IMG/VR virus record: IMGVR_UViG_3300020439_000014
Span: 1-44,120 of that record
Direction: 5' to 3' (one strand)
DNA: 44,120 nucleotides
Origin: a virus
How positions within the stretch are numbered: the first letter of the stretch is position 1; every line of letters begins with the position of its first letter. Under the pieces are notes generated by a model, which did not search any database, was not told the DNA's origin, and was given only the letters and a program-made list of their open reading frames with translations. A program made the position numbers and the translations under genes. This document shows positions 15,242-25,169 of the stretch, one piece after another.

Positions 15242-15585
15242 TACCCAAAATCATCTCTTACTTTAATGTCAATTAGTTCAAAAACACTCATTATTTTTCC
15301 ATCCGATAAAGTAAACTCTATTTCTCCTTCGTAAAACCCTTCGTCTGGGCCGTCTCCAACTGAAGGAGCCAAAAACTCTTGTAATGAAAAAACTAAAATA
15401 CCTCCAGACAGATTTGAATTCGCACTATCCATTGCAATATTTGCAAGAACTGTTGAAGTACCTTTTTTGCGTATACGCAAAGCTATACTGCCAGAACCTA
15501 CAAAGGCTCCTCCAGTGTCTGCTCGAGTTACAGTCGCTTTTAGCGCGGGCCCTGTGTCTCCTTTTACTACTTGAATTATATCCAT
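15241..15585 (-). CDS. Small baseplate/BppU-like Ig-type protein
   Basis: This 114-aa protein starts MDIIQVVKGDTGPALKATVT and continues with SIALRIRKKG, a Gly-rich turn, and ends EGEIEFTLSDGKIMSVFELI. The pattern 'G D T ... l.. tl.d.dG......s.v.l.ir......' followed by 'Y.gei.f...' is that of the small immunoglobulin-like beta-sandwich seen at the start of BppU-type baseplate proteins and as stand-alone proteins in many siphoviruses. It is the first gene after the consensus promoter at 15636-15664. Its ribosome binding site is weak: the nearest GGAG is 15 bases from the ATG. I infer a small attachment protein at the tail tip. Confidence 0.65.
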   Translation of the reverse strand: MDIIQVVKGDTGPALKATVTRADTGGAFVGSGSIALRIRKKGTSTVLANIAMDSANSNLSGGILVFSLQEFLAPSVGDGPDEGFYEGEIEFTLSDGKIMSVFELIDIKVRDDFG

Positions 15586-15635
15586 TTGTTTCTTAACGTA
15601 CTCCAGGAGGAGGCTTTTATCATTACTTAACCATG

Positions 15636-15664
15636 ATTATATCAATGTCAACATGAAATGTCAA
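15636..15664 (-). promoter_or_regulatory. Perfect consensus sigma70 promoter for fibre operon
   Basis: Reading the minus strand, TTGACA (15664-15659), a 17-base spacer and TATAAT (15641-15636) form an exact consensus promoter. It lies in the only intergenic gap of the region (15586-15686), between the gpJ stop and the 114-aa gene. Transcription should start near 15629, giving a leader of about 44 bases. A second TTGACA (15651-15646) lies 13 bases downstream of the first, inside the spacer. It cannot serve the same -10 box but makes a TTGACAT direct repeat. Confidence 0.85.
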
Positions 15665-15686
15665 GGTTTATTTTTTGTAGGTGTTT

Positions 15687-18600
15687 TTAGCTTGATGACG
15701 GCAGTTTTCCTAGTATTACTCTTGGAGTACTTCCATCGTAAATTGTTATGGCATTATTATCAGTACCGCTATATCCTGTACCTGTTGTATTTGCATTTAT
15801 ATCAATTGCATTAGCAATAGAAATATTTTGAGTTTGACCATTTTCATCCGTAACTTGTTGTACATTGTCTCCCGCAAATCCTATACCCCAAGTAGCAAGA
15901 ATTATTCTTCCGTCGTTAATAAATGTTCCAGCTTCTAAAGTTCCTGCGGTGTCATCTCCGGAAGCCTCAGGAATTGTTACTGCTCCACTAGTGTGTGTTG
16001 TACTACCCACTGTTATTGAAGTTATTGCATTTTGATCGACAATATTTGCTACAGCGGTACTATCTAATACCCCTAAACTAGTTGCCAGTACACTAATTTC
16101 CCCAGTTTTAATCGCGTTTGCATTTAAGGTATTAGTTATTATATTTCCACCATCAATTTGAGTATAGTCCCCACCACTGCCCGGGCCAAGTTTTATATTT
16201 CCATCACTCGAAGTTACAACCCCAGTAGAGGGGTCTTTTGTAAATGTTACAAGTCCTGAAAATCCAACGCCTCTTGTCGGGCCGCTGGAAGGAGAAATAA
16301 TTACTGATGATCCAGTATAAGTACCACTAGTGCTATTATAATTAATTTCAGTTGCAGTAAATGCATAATAATAGTAAGATTGTCCAGTTCCTGCATCAAA
16401 AGGGGGAGGCTCTTGATGGAATGAATTATTGCTTGAAGCATTCGGATTATGTTTAGCTATTCCTGACCCACTCATTACTCCGTTAGTAAAGTTATAGCTT
16501 AAAAGGCTTGCATTAAGAGCAGTGCCAGTAAAACCAGAACTACTGTCCGATTGCTGATAGTATAAGTATCCTGTTGCTGTTCGAGCTCCTGGAGCCCCGG
16601 GTGTTCCTGTACCCTGAGGGCCAGCTTTTGATTTACTAATTTTAAAATTAACATCTATAGTCACATCTGCGGCTGTTCCTGTTCTACTCTTATCAATTGT
16701 TGCTCTAAAACCTATTGCAGCAGAATTAGTACTATCTGCTATGGGTGCAGCTGATCCATTAAATCCTACGGAGTAGTTACCATTATTATCAATACTTACA
16801 TAATCTGTAATAGGAGAATTAATTCCTGTAGTATTACCCGTCAATATGCTGAATGTGCAATCCGAAGTATTATCTATCCGAGTAGTTCCAAGAAATACTC
16901 TGAATTCTCCGTCAGCATTAGCATATTCAGTAGAAGCTACAGCTCCAGTGTTTGAAGCAGTAAGTACATGCACTGGATTTGTTAAAAATCCTAATAAAGC
17001 ATTTGTACCATCCAATCCATTTTTAATTCCATAAATTGCAGTGGAATCGACGGCTACAACAGGACTTGTAGCGCTACCCTCCCTCAGCTCTACTTTTACT
17101 ATTTTGCTTGCTAATGCCGCGGGTGCATTACCAGAAGATATAGTTATACTATTAGATGTAGTAGGGGTGCCACTATTTAAAGAAGTAAATCCTCCTGCAC
17201 CGTCTCCAATAAAAAACTCAAAGAAATTAGTACTTGCAGTACCTCGAGCAAGTGCTGTAAAATCTAAAGATTGGCTTGCAGGAACAAATGTAGTACCGTC
17301 ACTTCCATATGTAAATACATATTTATCATCAGCATTTAATTCAACTGTTCGAGCGTTTTGTCCCGCAGCAGGAGTATTACCATCTACTGCATACCTAGCA
17401 ATAAGAGTTGGACCCGTCCAACCACTATTACTACTAGTAGTTGTATTACTTGTTGGACGATTATCATTTAAGTGTTGTTCAAGTTGCCATACGTATCTAT
17501 TTGTTTGATCTATACCGGGTTGCTGGTCGCTCCAACCATTTGCAGTATCAATACTAAAAGACGTAGTATTCCAGTTATATGTAACTACAGGAACATCTGT
17601 AGGTGCAGTTTCTGTCGTTGTTCTTTTAAACATTAAAGCACGCAGACGTCCATCCCTTCCTACAGGACTTTTTGTTAAAGTTTGACTAACATTGTGTGTT
17701 GTCACTGACCCGTCGTGCTTTACACTTATTGTCCAAGTTATTAATTCAATATCATCTAAACTATTTCCAGTATTAGCAGAGGCTTCCGCAATAACTATTT
17801 TATTATAATCTAGATGGGTAGCGCTGCTACTCTTTCTACTAAGATTTCCTACAGTGAGCCCTGAATCATGAGATATATCTTTAACATACCACTGCCCATC
17901 AGAAAGACTATTATCATTTGCTCCTCCCACATTATTAGACAGAGTTCCTACATACTCTCCTACAACTCCTCCAATTATGACTTCAAGTTCTGAGCCAGAC
18001 CCAGTAATCGTACCCGCAGGAACTATTCGAGTAGCAGGAGTCTGGTACACATGACCAAAATTTTCAAGATGTACTGTTATTGCTCCAGGGCCTGTTTGAC
18101 CGACATGAGTTTTTACAATACTTATACTATCTACTGCACCTTGTCCTTCAACTGGAGGAGTGGCAGTGGCATCTCCAGTAAAAGAAAGATTTGCTGCAGT
18201 TTGTTTAGCTGCAGAATCTAGACTATCCCAGCCTGAAGGCTTTGGAGTGACATTTACCTCAAAATGTCTACTGTTCTTTCCTCCCCAAGCGGCATCATTA
18301 AAGGTAGAAGGTACAGTGAACGTAGTAGTAGAAGAATTATTTGTTCCTTGATGCCACTGTCCTTGAGTGCCGTTTTCTTCAAATCTAAAAAGAGCTGTTC
18401 CTTCAAAGTTTCTTGCAGCCGCAGTTATTGTAATTGCATTATTAGTGCCTCCTCCAATATCTGCTGTTCCTTGATGGGCAGGATTTGCTAAATCTTTGTC
18501 ATAAAGAATAGTATAATCTTCTGCTGTTAAATCTACAGTTCTTCCTTGGGTGCCTTCTGCCCCGTCCTTTAATCTTTCAATTTTAAAAGTTTTTGTTAAT

Positions 18601-21600
18601 TGTTTATTTGTATTTGCAGCATCCGCAGCATCTCTTACAGCTATAGTAAAATCTAAAGAACTTCCTCCGTCATAAGGTACGGGGAAATCTGTGCTAGCGC
18701 CAACAATTTGAAGCAATCTTTGACCACGACTATTTGCAGGTACAAAGCCTACGTCCGCACCTACTCCTCCCGTTCCTCCAGTAAGTAAAGTTGCTAAATC
18801 TGTGAAGCCGTCTCCAGTTACTTTAATTTCTGGGCTACCATATCCAAGGGCTTGAATATCTAAAGTAATATCGGTATAGGTTGTTGTAAGAGCCGGAGTA
18901 GTTAAATCCCCATCATAATTAAGAATTGGAACATTTGTATCTATTATAAGAGCTCTCTGATTTTGATCAATATCGGGATTTAAAGTCAAGAAACTTCTAA
19001 AAGTTTGTGTAAATTCAGAAGCAAAAGGATCTAAAAATCCAATTAAAAAGTCAAATTCAAAGTCTAAATCTAGCTCATCTCTGTAATACAGAGATGCATC
19101 GATTTTAGTTGTAGCAACTCCTGTGGTATCGCCGACTGTTGTTGCCGTTGTAGTCTTTTGTATAGTAAAAGTAGTTGCTGTAACTGCTGTAATTTCTGCT
19201 TTAAGACCTTGAACATTAAACTCGCCAGTTAGTCCTGATATATTAACATTATCGCCTACTATAAAAGTATGATTTGGAGAAGTATACGTTATCTCTGTTC
19301 TGGCTGTATTAAAACTAACATTAGTAATGTCATGGGTTTTGAAGCTAAAAGTTTTATCTATAAATAGAGTAACGTCGTCTTCAACATGTGATACGTGTGC
19401 AGCTTGATCCTCCGAAAATTTAATTAGACTCGTAGTACGAAAATCTCGTAAAAATTTAGTTCCAAACCCCCTTACTCTAGCACTGCCATCGTCAACACTT
19501 ACAATCCCCCAGTCGGAGCCTCTTGTCCATATATCCTCAGTAGCTTGACTTCCTGTAAAAGCATAATAATCACTTTCTGCTGTTGCATTTTGTCTGTAAG
19601 CTTTTCTGTTTTGCTTTAATTGATCGTACCAATAATCTACATTTAACTTACCGTCTCTCGCGTAGTTTATAACTCGTATTTCACAATTTGCATTCGAGTG
19701 ATAATCGTTTTCTCTATAATGTCTTAAAGCTACAAATGCAGTTCTCTTGGTTAAATTTTTTGCTTTAGAAAACCAAGTAGAATTATATGTAATATCGTTA
19801 TTACTGGGGCTGTTTGAATCCGCCGCACCTGCTCGACGAATCAGATTCTCCCAGTCTAAAAACCCTAAACTAACAGCTTTACTAGTAGGGCCCGTATCTG
19901 CAAGAGAATAAAAATATACAGGATTAGTTTCAAATTTTAGATGTTTAGTATCAGTGTTATTTATTAAAACTGATCTAGCACTAACAGAGCCTCCTTTGAT
20001 TAAGCCGTGGTCTCTAGGATAATTTCCACCAAAAACATCCTGAACTGTAAAGTCTGCCGTCGCTGGTCTAGATAATCTACCGTTTGTAGATATAGCTCTA
20101 ACCTGTACGGTATATTGACCGTCAGGGACTTGTAAATAACTATAGCTTTTACCTGCAGTAAATTGAGTTCTAGGTTGTTGAGGAATATCAAGAGTTATTT
20201 GGTATCCGTCTATAAATATTCCATCCTGTGTGACCTCAGGAGCCTCCCAAGCTACAGTAATTTCTTCTCCTGGCTGTGCAAAATTTGGAGTTTTTATAAC
20301 CCTTAAGCCTGTAGGAGGCGGTACATTTTTATTATAGTCCTCCAATGGGAAAGTAGCAGGTCGTTCAGTAGTAGTAAAGTTATTTTCAATTATATCAAAT
20401 TTTTCATTATAATACTCAACTGCACTAATTGCTATAGTATTCTTTGATACTTCTTCTATTCCTATAACTTTATATTCTTTACAGCCGGCCACACTTTCTA
20501 GACTATCTTTTAATGCCCATATTCCTCCGGTTTTAATTGCTTCAGCTTCTGTACTACTTTCCACTTCCCCTGCGGGTATAACAATTGTAGTCGTACCCTC
20601 TATTCGGGCATCATCAGGGTTTGTAAGTGCAAGATCTTTTGTTCGAGTTTCTCGAGAAACTTTTAAAAACACAGGGTTTTTATTAACATCACAAGCCCTA
20701 GATAAAAGCTCTTCTAGAGTTATTGATCGTGTAGAAGCAGCCCAGCCATTATTGTACTCATAAAAAGTACTATTTCCTATTACATAAACAATTGATCCTA
20801 TTATGGAGGCAGGAAATCCCATACTTGAAAGCTGACTAAATTCATCAACTACGAAAGCTCTAGTAGGTTCTCCTGTACCTTGGTATTGTAGCTCCCAAAA
20901 AGCATTAAAGCCACTTGATTGTGTAACTAATGCTTCGCCTCTTTCTATAAAATTATTAGAACTTTGTTCAAATCGATCTTCGGCTATAATTTTAGCATCT
21001 GCAACTAATACTACTAATTTTGGAGTAGTCCCGATAAGATTACCTTCTGCTAAAGGACGATCTATAGTAATTGATGCCACAGTGGTGGCAGTATTATAAG
21101 TTACATCTAGTATTCTTCCACCATACTTTACCTCTTGATCATGATTATCTTGAACATTAATTACATCGCCGGGACTTAGAAAAACTCCATTTAATGATGT
21201 TTCAAAATTAACAATTTCTGTTTGATTAATAGATGTCCAAAGCTTCCATCTGCCATACCTAATAGCTTGTCCTGCCGAGGTACAGCCAAATGCGGTTGAT
21301 TCTGTTCTAATAACTTGACCTGTTTTAGCAATATTAGCTCGATCCTCCACAAATAAAGGCTCTAGTTTATATTGATTTGCGGGATTATTCCAAGAAACTA
21401 CGACTTGATTAGTTCTAGTTTTACTACCTGTATATGTATACGCAAAATTACCGTCAACAACATTAGATCTGTTAAATGTGTATACAGGAGGGGTAGGTGC
21501 ATCTATTAATGTTGTTAGCTTTCCATCCATCCAGTACATTAAACCTCTAAAAATAGTGGCCATGTCTTTCATTACTTTGTATACTTCGGTTGCTTTTGAC

Positions 21601-23708
21601 AAGTATAAGTTACAAGTAAATCTAGGTTCGAATCCTCCAGCTCCATCAGGAACTAGTTCATCGCAATACTTTGCAATTCTATATAAAGAATAAACATCAA
21701 TATCTGAGTCTTGTAAAAACTCTCCTACACCATATCTATTATTAGTGAGCATATCATAATAAATCCATGCAGGATTATCAGTATATACTCTTTCTTCATG
21801 AAATTGTCCGTTAAAAAATCCTTGATACAGCCTATCTGGAGAAGGAAGACCGCCTACAACTTCATTTCTATTTGCATCAGGACTGTCGTCTGAAGTTAAT
21901 AACCCGAACTCTTCTCTTGTTATATAATTTTTTGGTATTCGTACTTTCAAGCCATAACACTCATAAGCCCGCTTCGGAGCACTAGAGTATGACTTCGCAT
22001 CAAATGTAACCATTGCCATGGCAGTATGTGGATAATTAAACTTTTCTGTAATTACTCCCATTGCTTGGGATATGCCACCGCCTTGAATTGCCTGCCATTT
22101 AGCTACATCTGAACCTCTCCAGCCTAGCTGTACAAATCTTTTTCCATCATGCTGATCGTTATATGTATGCGCTCTTCCGTTTTGGTCATCTGTCATGTTT
22201 CCAGATTCTGTTATTCTTCTCACTGTTAACTTAAACCCTGTATAAGGTTGATATTTTGTGAGATCAATAGTATGCGTAAAGGCGACAGCACTTGTATATC
22301 CATCACCTCCTATTCCTCCGCCAGAGGCACCGCCATGACTTAATATATGCCGTCCTTGTCCCGGAAGAGGCCTAGTGTTGCTACCCAGCAGATTCCTTAC
22401 TTCTTGAGCAGGATTCGAACTGCTACTAAAAGGGCCTCCGTCTCCAGTTCCTAGTATTCCCCATCCAAATGCCCCTGTCAAATGATCCCACATTTCAGGA
22501 GTTACTCTTGCATTTCCTTCAACATATTCATCAGTACCATCAGTATTAGGACTGACAAATTCTCCAAGAGCGTTTTGTACTTCAAGTTGTACAGTGTATC
22601 CAGCACCGCACAGCCACTTTTCAGTAGCTTCCCTTTTCATCATGTACAGCCCGCCAGGATATTTAAAAGTTAAATCAACTTTATCTATTTCAAACGCATT
22701 GCCTCCCTGTGCTATAATTGAATAGGGCTCATTTGTATGCATTTCAGGATGAGGAGTTAAAGGAATAGAAGCAACTCCAGCTCCTCCTAAATTTTGAATA
22801 GGAGCTTGATTTATATACCCATGCCTTAATTGATACCCAGAAGATTTAACTTTTCTTCTAGATTGATCAGCAGTACTAGAGTCTTGTTTTGCCGCTATTG
22901 TTATAGGGGCTTTTGTAAAGGTTCTTAAAATAGGAGTAGTTGATGTTAATGTTTTGTTGGTTTTAGAAAAAGCATTACACTTATAAACTAGTCCTATACG
23001 CAACTGTGTTGCCAAGTTTTCTATCCACTCGGCAAAGTTGTTATCTCGTCTAAAGTTTAGCGTTTGCTTAAGAACCATTTGTGTACTAGTCACACTAGTA
23101 ATTACAAAAGACTGTGCAAGATCTCCTCTGTCATTTAAAAGATAAGCAAGTGCTTTACCTGACGGCCAGTTATTCCAGCTTTCTGTACCTCCCCCCAGAC
23201 CGTTAGCATATGCAACACTAGTAGGAACATTTGAGAAATCTCCGGTAAGAGTAACTTGTATCTCCTTTGGAACGGAACCAAAACCGGATACCGATTGATA
23301 ATTTATTTGAAAAGCTAACGAAAATTCATCTGACGCAGTTCCTTTTTTATACTTCCAGATATTTTGAATAAAAACATTTCTAGGAGTAGTGGCACTTATT
23401 TCTGCTTCGTAGTCTAAATCATTTCTTGAGTAGTCATGTAAAGTAATAGTAGTTTGCGATAAATTACCGCTAGCAGTAAAAAAGGAAGCAGCATATCCTA
23501 TTTCTTCATCATCAAATAAAGGATCATTGTTTATAAAGATGCTTTTTCCACCTTTTACAAGTCCTTGAATCGGCCCTTCAGAAATAATATCAGTAATGCC
23601 CACAACTTGTTCGCGAGCGCCTTGATTCTGCTCGCTATTTTGTAAATATTTGGACTCTAACGTCAGTGAGACGGGACGAGACTGGGGCCTACCTCTTTTC
23701 ATGCTCAT
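15687..23708 (-). CDS. J: Tail tip host-specificity protein, gpJ-like, very large
   Basis: This 2673-aa protein is more than twice the length of lambda gpJ (1132 aa). The N-terminal part is gpJ-like: VVGITDIISEGPIQGLVKGG at about 36-55, then SIFINNDPLFD, and later YKVMKDMATIFRGLMYW and the following hub segments (EVVGG, NQVVVSWNNP, TGQAIRYGRW). A fibronectin type III domain lies at about 1128-1225 (PPPTGLRVI, ITVAWEAPE, YTVQVRAI). The C-terminal extension has related modules starting RTVDLTAEDYTILYD (about 1720), RTVELNADDKYVFTY (about 2120) and a collagen-like GAPGARTATGYLYYQ (about 2370). It ends with INTL/ANAIKTG-type residues and a short tip. The start overlaps the gpI stop (ATGA). It forms the central fibre and likely contacts the receptor. 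Confidence 0.9.
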   Translation of the reverse strand: MSMKRGRPQSRPVSLTLESKYLQNSEQNQGAREQVVGITDIISEGPIQGLVKGGKSIFINNDPLFDDEEIGYAASFFTASGNLSQTTITLHDYSRNDLDYEAEISATTPRNVFIQNIWKYKKGTASDEFSLAFQINYQSVSGFGSVPKEIQVTLTGDFSNVPTSVAYANGLGGGTESWNNWPSGKALAYLLNDRGDLAQSFVITSVTSTQMVLKQTLNFRRDNNFAEWIENLATQLRIGLVYKCNAFSKTNKTLTSTTPILRTFTKAPITIAAKQDSSTADQSRRKVKSSGYQLRHGYINQAPIQNLGGAGVASIPLTPHPEMHTNEPYSIIAQGGNAFEIDKVDLTFKYPGGLYMMKREATEKWLCGAGYTVQLEVQNALGEFVSPNTDGTDEYVEGNARVTPEMWDHLTGAFGWGILGTGDGGPFSSSSNPAQEVRNLLGSNTRPLPGQGRHILSHGGASGGGIGGDGYTSAVAFTHTIDLTKYQPYTGFKLTVRRITESGNMTDDQNGRAHTYNDQHDGKRFVQLGWRGSDVAKWQAIQGGGISQAMGVITEKFNYPHTAMAMVTFDAKSYSSAPKRAYECYGLKVRIPKNYITREEFGLLTSDDSPDANRNEVVGGLPSPDRLYQGFFNGQFHEERVYTDNPAWIYYDMLTNNRYGVGEFLQDSDIDVYSLYRIAKYCDELVPDGAGGFEPRFTCNLYLSKATEVYKVMKDMATIFRGLMYWMDGKLTTLIDAPTPPVYTFNRSNVVDGNFAYTYTGSKTRTNQVVVSWNNPANQYKLEPLFVEDRANIAKTGQVIRTESTAFGCTSAGQAIRYGRWKLWTSINQTEIVNFETSLNGVFLSPGDVINVQDNHDQEVKYGGRILDVTYNTATTVASITIDRPLAEGNLIGTTPKLVVLVADAKIIAEDRFEQSSNNFIERGEALVTQSSGFNAFWELQYQGTGEPTRAFVVDEFSQLSSMGFPASIIGSIVYVIGNSTFYEYNNGWAASTRSITLEELLSRACDVNKNPVFLKVSRETRTKDLALTNPDDARIEGTTTIVIPAGEVESSTEAEAIKTGGIWALKDSLESVAGCKEYKVIGIEEVSKNTIAISAVEYYNEKFDIIENNFTTTERPATFPLEDYNKNVPPPTGLRVIKTPNFAQPGEEITVAWEAPEVTQDGIFIDGYQITLDIPQQPRTQFTAGKSYSYLQVPDGQYTVQVRAISTNGRLSRPATADFTVQDVFGGNYPRDHGLIKGGSVSARSVLINNTDTKHLKFETNPVYFYSLADTGPTSKAVSLGFLDWENLIRRAGAADSNSPSNNDITYNSTWFSKAKNLTKRTAFVALRHYRENDYHSNANCEIRVINYARDGKLNVDYWYDQLKQNRKAYRQNATAESDYYAFTGSQATEDIWTRGSDWGIVSVDDGSARVRGFGTKFLRDFRTTSLIKFSEDQAAHVSHVEDDVTLFIDKTFSFKTHDITNVSFNTARTEITYTSPNHTFIVGDNVNISGLTGEFNVQGLKAEITAVTATTFTIQKTTTATTVGDTTGVATTKIDASLYYRDELDLDFEFDFLIGFLDPFASEFTQTFRSFLTLNPDIDQNQRALIIDTNVPILNYDGDLTTPALTTTYTDITLDIQALGYGSPEIKVTGDGFTDLATLLTGGTGGVGADVGFVPANSRGQRLLQIVGASTDFPVPYDGGSSLDFTIAVRDAADAANTNKQLTKTFKIERLKDGAEGTQGRTVDLTAEDYTILYDKDLANPAHQGTADIGGGTNNAITITAAARNFEGTALFRFEENGTQGQWHQGTNNSSTTTFTVPSTFNDAAWGGKNSRHFEVNVTPKPSGWDSLDSAAKQTAANLSFTGDATATPPVEGQGAVDSISIVKTHVGQTGPGAITVHLENFGHVYQTPATRIVPAGTITGSGSELEVIIGGVVGEYVGTLSNNVGGANDNSLSDGQWYVKDISHDSGLTVGNLSRKSSSATHLDYNKIVIAEASANTGNSLDDIELITWTISVKHDGSVTTHNVSQTLTKSPVGRDGRLRALMFKRTTTETAPTDVPVVTYNWNTTSFSIDTANGWSDQQPGIDQTNRYVWQLEQHLNDNRPTSNTTTSSNSGWTGPTLIARYAVDGNTPAAGQNARTVELNADDKYVFTYGSDGTTFVPASQSLDFTALARGTASTNFFEFFIGDGAGGFTSLNSGTPTTSNSITISSGNAPAALASKIVKVELREGSATSPVVAVDSTAIYGIKNGLDGTNALLGFLTNPVHVLTASNTGAVASTEYANADGEFRVFLGTTRIDNTSDCTFSILTGNTTGINSPITDYVSIDNNGNYSVGFNGSAAPIADSTNSAAIGFRATIDKSRTGTAADVTIDVNFKISKSKAGPQGTGTPGAPGARTATGYLYYQQSDSSSGFTGTALNASLLSYNFTNGVMSGSGIAKHNPNASSNNSFHQEPPPFDAGTGQSYYYYAFTATEINYNSTSGTYTGSSVIISPSSGPTRGVGFSGLVTFTKDPSTGVVTSSDGNIKLGPGSGGDYTQIDGGNIITNTLNANAIKTGEISVLATSLGVLDSTAVANIVDQNAITSITVGSTTHTSGAVTIPEASGDDTAGTLEAGTFINDGRIILATWGIGFAGDNVQQVTDENGQTQNISIANAIDINANTTGTGYSGTDNNAITIYDGSTPRVILGKLPSSS

Positions 23709-24475
23709 TTTACTGTTTTTCCTCCGCTTTGACGTCCGGGTGCTCCAGTTGTTCTCGTTATTGTACCTGTTTGAGTTGTTTCAGTAGTTGTTGTATCGGT
23801 TCCTTGGTCTGTAGAATCATAAGGTAATGAAGTGTCTAAATGTTGATCTCCATCATTCTGATCATCGAAATGTGCAGGCCCGTCTCCTCCGCCCTCTACA
23901 CCGGATATATCCATACCTTGAGTATTATTGTAAGTTACTTTTCCAGGCTTTAATTCAAAACTAACGGGTTGTCCTTGTACTCTTAATCGACCATACAATA
24001 AGGGAACTGGATCCCCATTTACTATATTTTGTTGATCTCCATCGAATAGATAAGATTCTTCTTCTTCATCCACAGAGGGGTCTGGAGCAAGTAGTTCTTG
24101 TATTCCAGAAGCTGCTAAGTTTAAGCCGATTGATACAAGCCAGCCTTGCCCTGTTATAGCCCCTACTACAATTAATACTATTCCTGCAATAGTTCTTGCT
24201 ATTCCGTCTGATCCGGCAGGAACAGGAGTAATAATTATATCACCTTCTGAAAGATTCATTAATAACTCTCTTCCATCATCAAGCTCTACACCGCACGCTT
24301 CGATATGATATCTAACCCCTTCTTGATGTTTATCATACAAATATTTTTTGACTTTATTTATACCAAAGTTTGCTTCCAAACACTTTATAACGTCCGCAAC
24401 ACTTTCTGCATAAATTTGCATTTCTTTTACAAATTTATCTCCAAAGTCTCCATTAATGTAAACATTACGCAACAT
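23705..24475 (-). CDS. I: Tail assembly protein, gpI-like
   Basis: This 256-aa protein matches lambda gpI in gene order and content. The start (MLRNVYINGDFGDKF ... VADVIKCLEANFG) resembles the family's beta-grasp-like first domain. A hydrophobic Gly-rich hairpin follows at about 133-165 (IARTIAGIVLIVVGAITGQG, then LNLAASGIQELLAPDP), then the conserved GDPVPLLYGRLRV 'Y-G-x-x-x-V-G/Q' motif. The tail is disordered, with Asp, Gln and Thr repeats. In lambda, gpI is needed early in tail-tip assembly and is not found in the finished tail. The gene overlaps gpK by 11 bases and gpJ by 4 bases, so translation is coupled. Confidence 0.85.
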   Translation of the reverse strand: MLRNVYINGDFGDKFVKEMQIYAESVADVIKCLEANFGINKVKKYLYDKHQEGVRYHIEACGVELDDGRELLMNLSEGDIIITPVPAGSDGIARTIAGIVLIVVGAITGQGWLVSIGLNLAASGIQELLAPDPSVDEEEESYLFDGDQQNIVNGDPVPLLYGRLRVQGQPVSFELKPGKVTYNNTQGMDISGVEGGGDGPAHFDDQNDGDQHLDTSLPYDSTDQGTDTTTTETTQTGTITRTTGAPGRQSGGKTVK

Positions 24476-25169
24476 ATCTATATACTCTATCTATGTACTG
24501 GGCCCAAAAAGGGTATAAACTCTCTCTGCATGAAAGACGTCCTCTGGCATGATGATAAAATACATCTTGTCCCAAATAAACGCCACAATGATTAGCTACT
24601 TCAGAATATATACAAAAAGTTATAACATCATTCTTTTGTATATCTTCTACAGGTACTTCTTTATGATTCCAGAGTTTTACTGTCTCAGGATTAAAATAAT
24701 CTAAATCTTTCTCAAACCATTTTTCTTTAAATGAGGCTCTAGGGGGTATACTTATATTTTCTTTGGCTAGATAATCCCTCATTGCTTCAAAACAATCTTG
24801 TGTGCCAAAAGAATACTCTCGACCATATAATTCTGTATAATTTTTTTCCGGTTGAAGTATTTTTAAGTCCATTCCGGGATACGAAAAAATATAGTAAGGC
24901 ACTCCTAAAGCATTGCAATTTGCTATATCTGGAGGAGAAGGATCATTTGTTGAATCAGGATGATTATGTACTACTCCTACAATATCTGAAGTTTTTAGTG
25001 CTTTAATATATTCTCTTGAATCTATTTCAAAATCTTTACCATCTTCTGCAACATTTGTACACGGAACCCATTCTGCCTTTCCTTTTTTAACAACTAATAA
25101 TCCGCAAGCTTCACGAGGATATTCTCTAAAAAAGTGTTTTTCTATTAAGTGTAAAAAATCACCTATCAT
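24465..25169 (-). CDS. K: Tail assembly protein, gpK-like (JAMM + NlpC/P60)
   Basis: This 234-aa protein carries both domains of lambda gpK. The JAMM/MPN isopeptidase-like domain (about 1-105) has PRE at 18-20, then VVHNHPDS with H68 and H70, S78 and D81, a complete JAMM metal-binding pattern. The NlpC/P60 peptidase domain (about 115-234) has the catalytic Cys in GTQDCFEAM (C126) and the His in NHCGVYLG (H194). The family acts in tail-tip assembly and may cut peptidoglycan during DNA entry. It sits between gpL and gpI, with a 4-base ATGA overlap to gpL. All key residues are present, so I expect an active protein. Confidence 0.9.
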   Translation of the reverse strand: MIGDFLHLIEKHFFREYPREACGLLVVKKGKAEWVPCTNVAEDGKDFEIDSREYIKALKTSDIVGVVHNHPDSTNDPSPPDIANCNALGVPYYIFSYPGMDLKILQPEKNYTELYGREYSFGTQDCFEAMRDYLAKENISIPPRASFKEKWFEKDLDYFNPETVKLWNHKEVPVEDIQKNDVITFCIYSEVANHCGVYLGQDVFYHHARGRLSCRESLYPFWAQYIDRVYRYVA

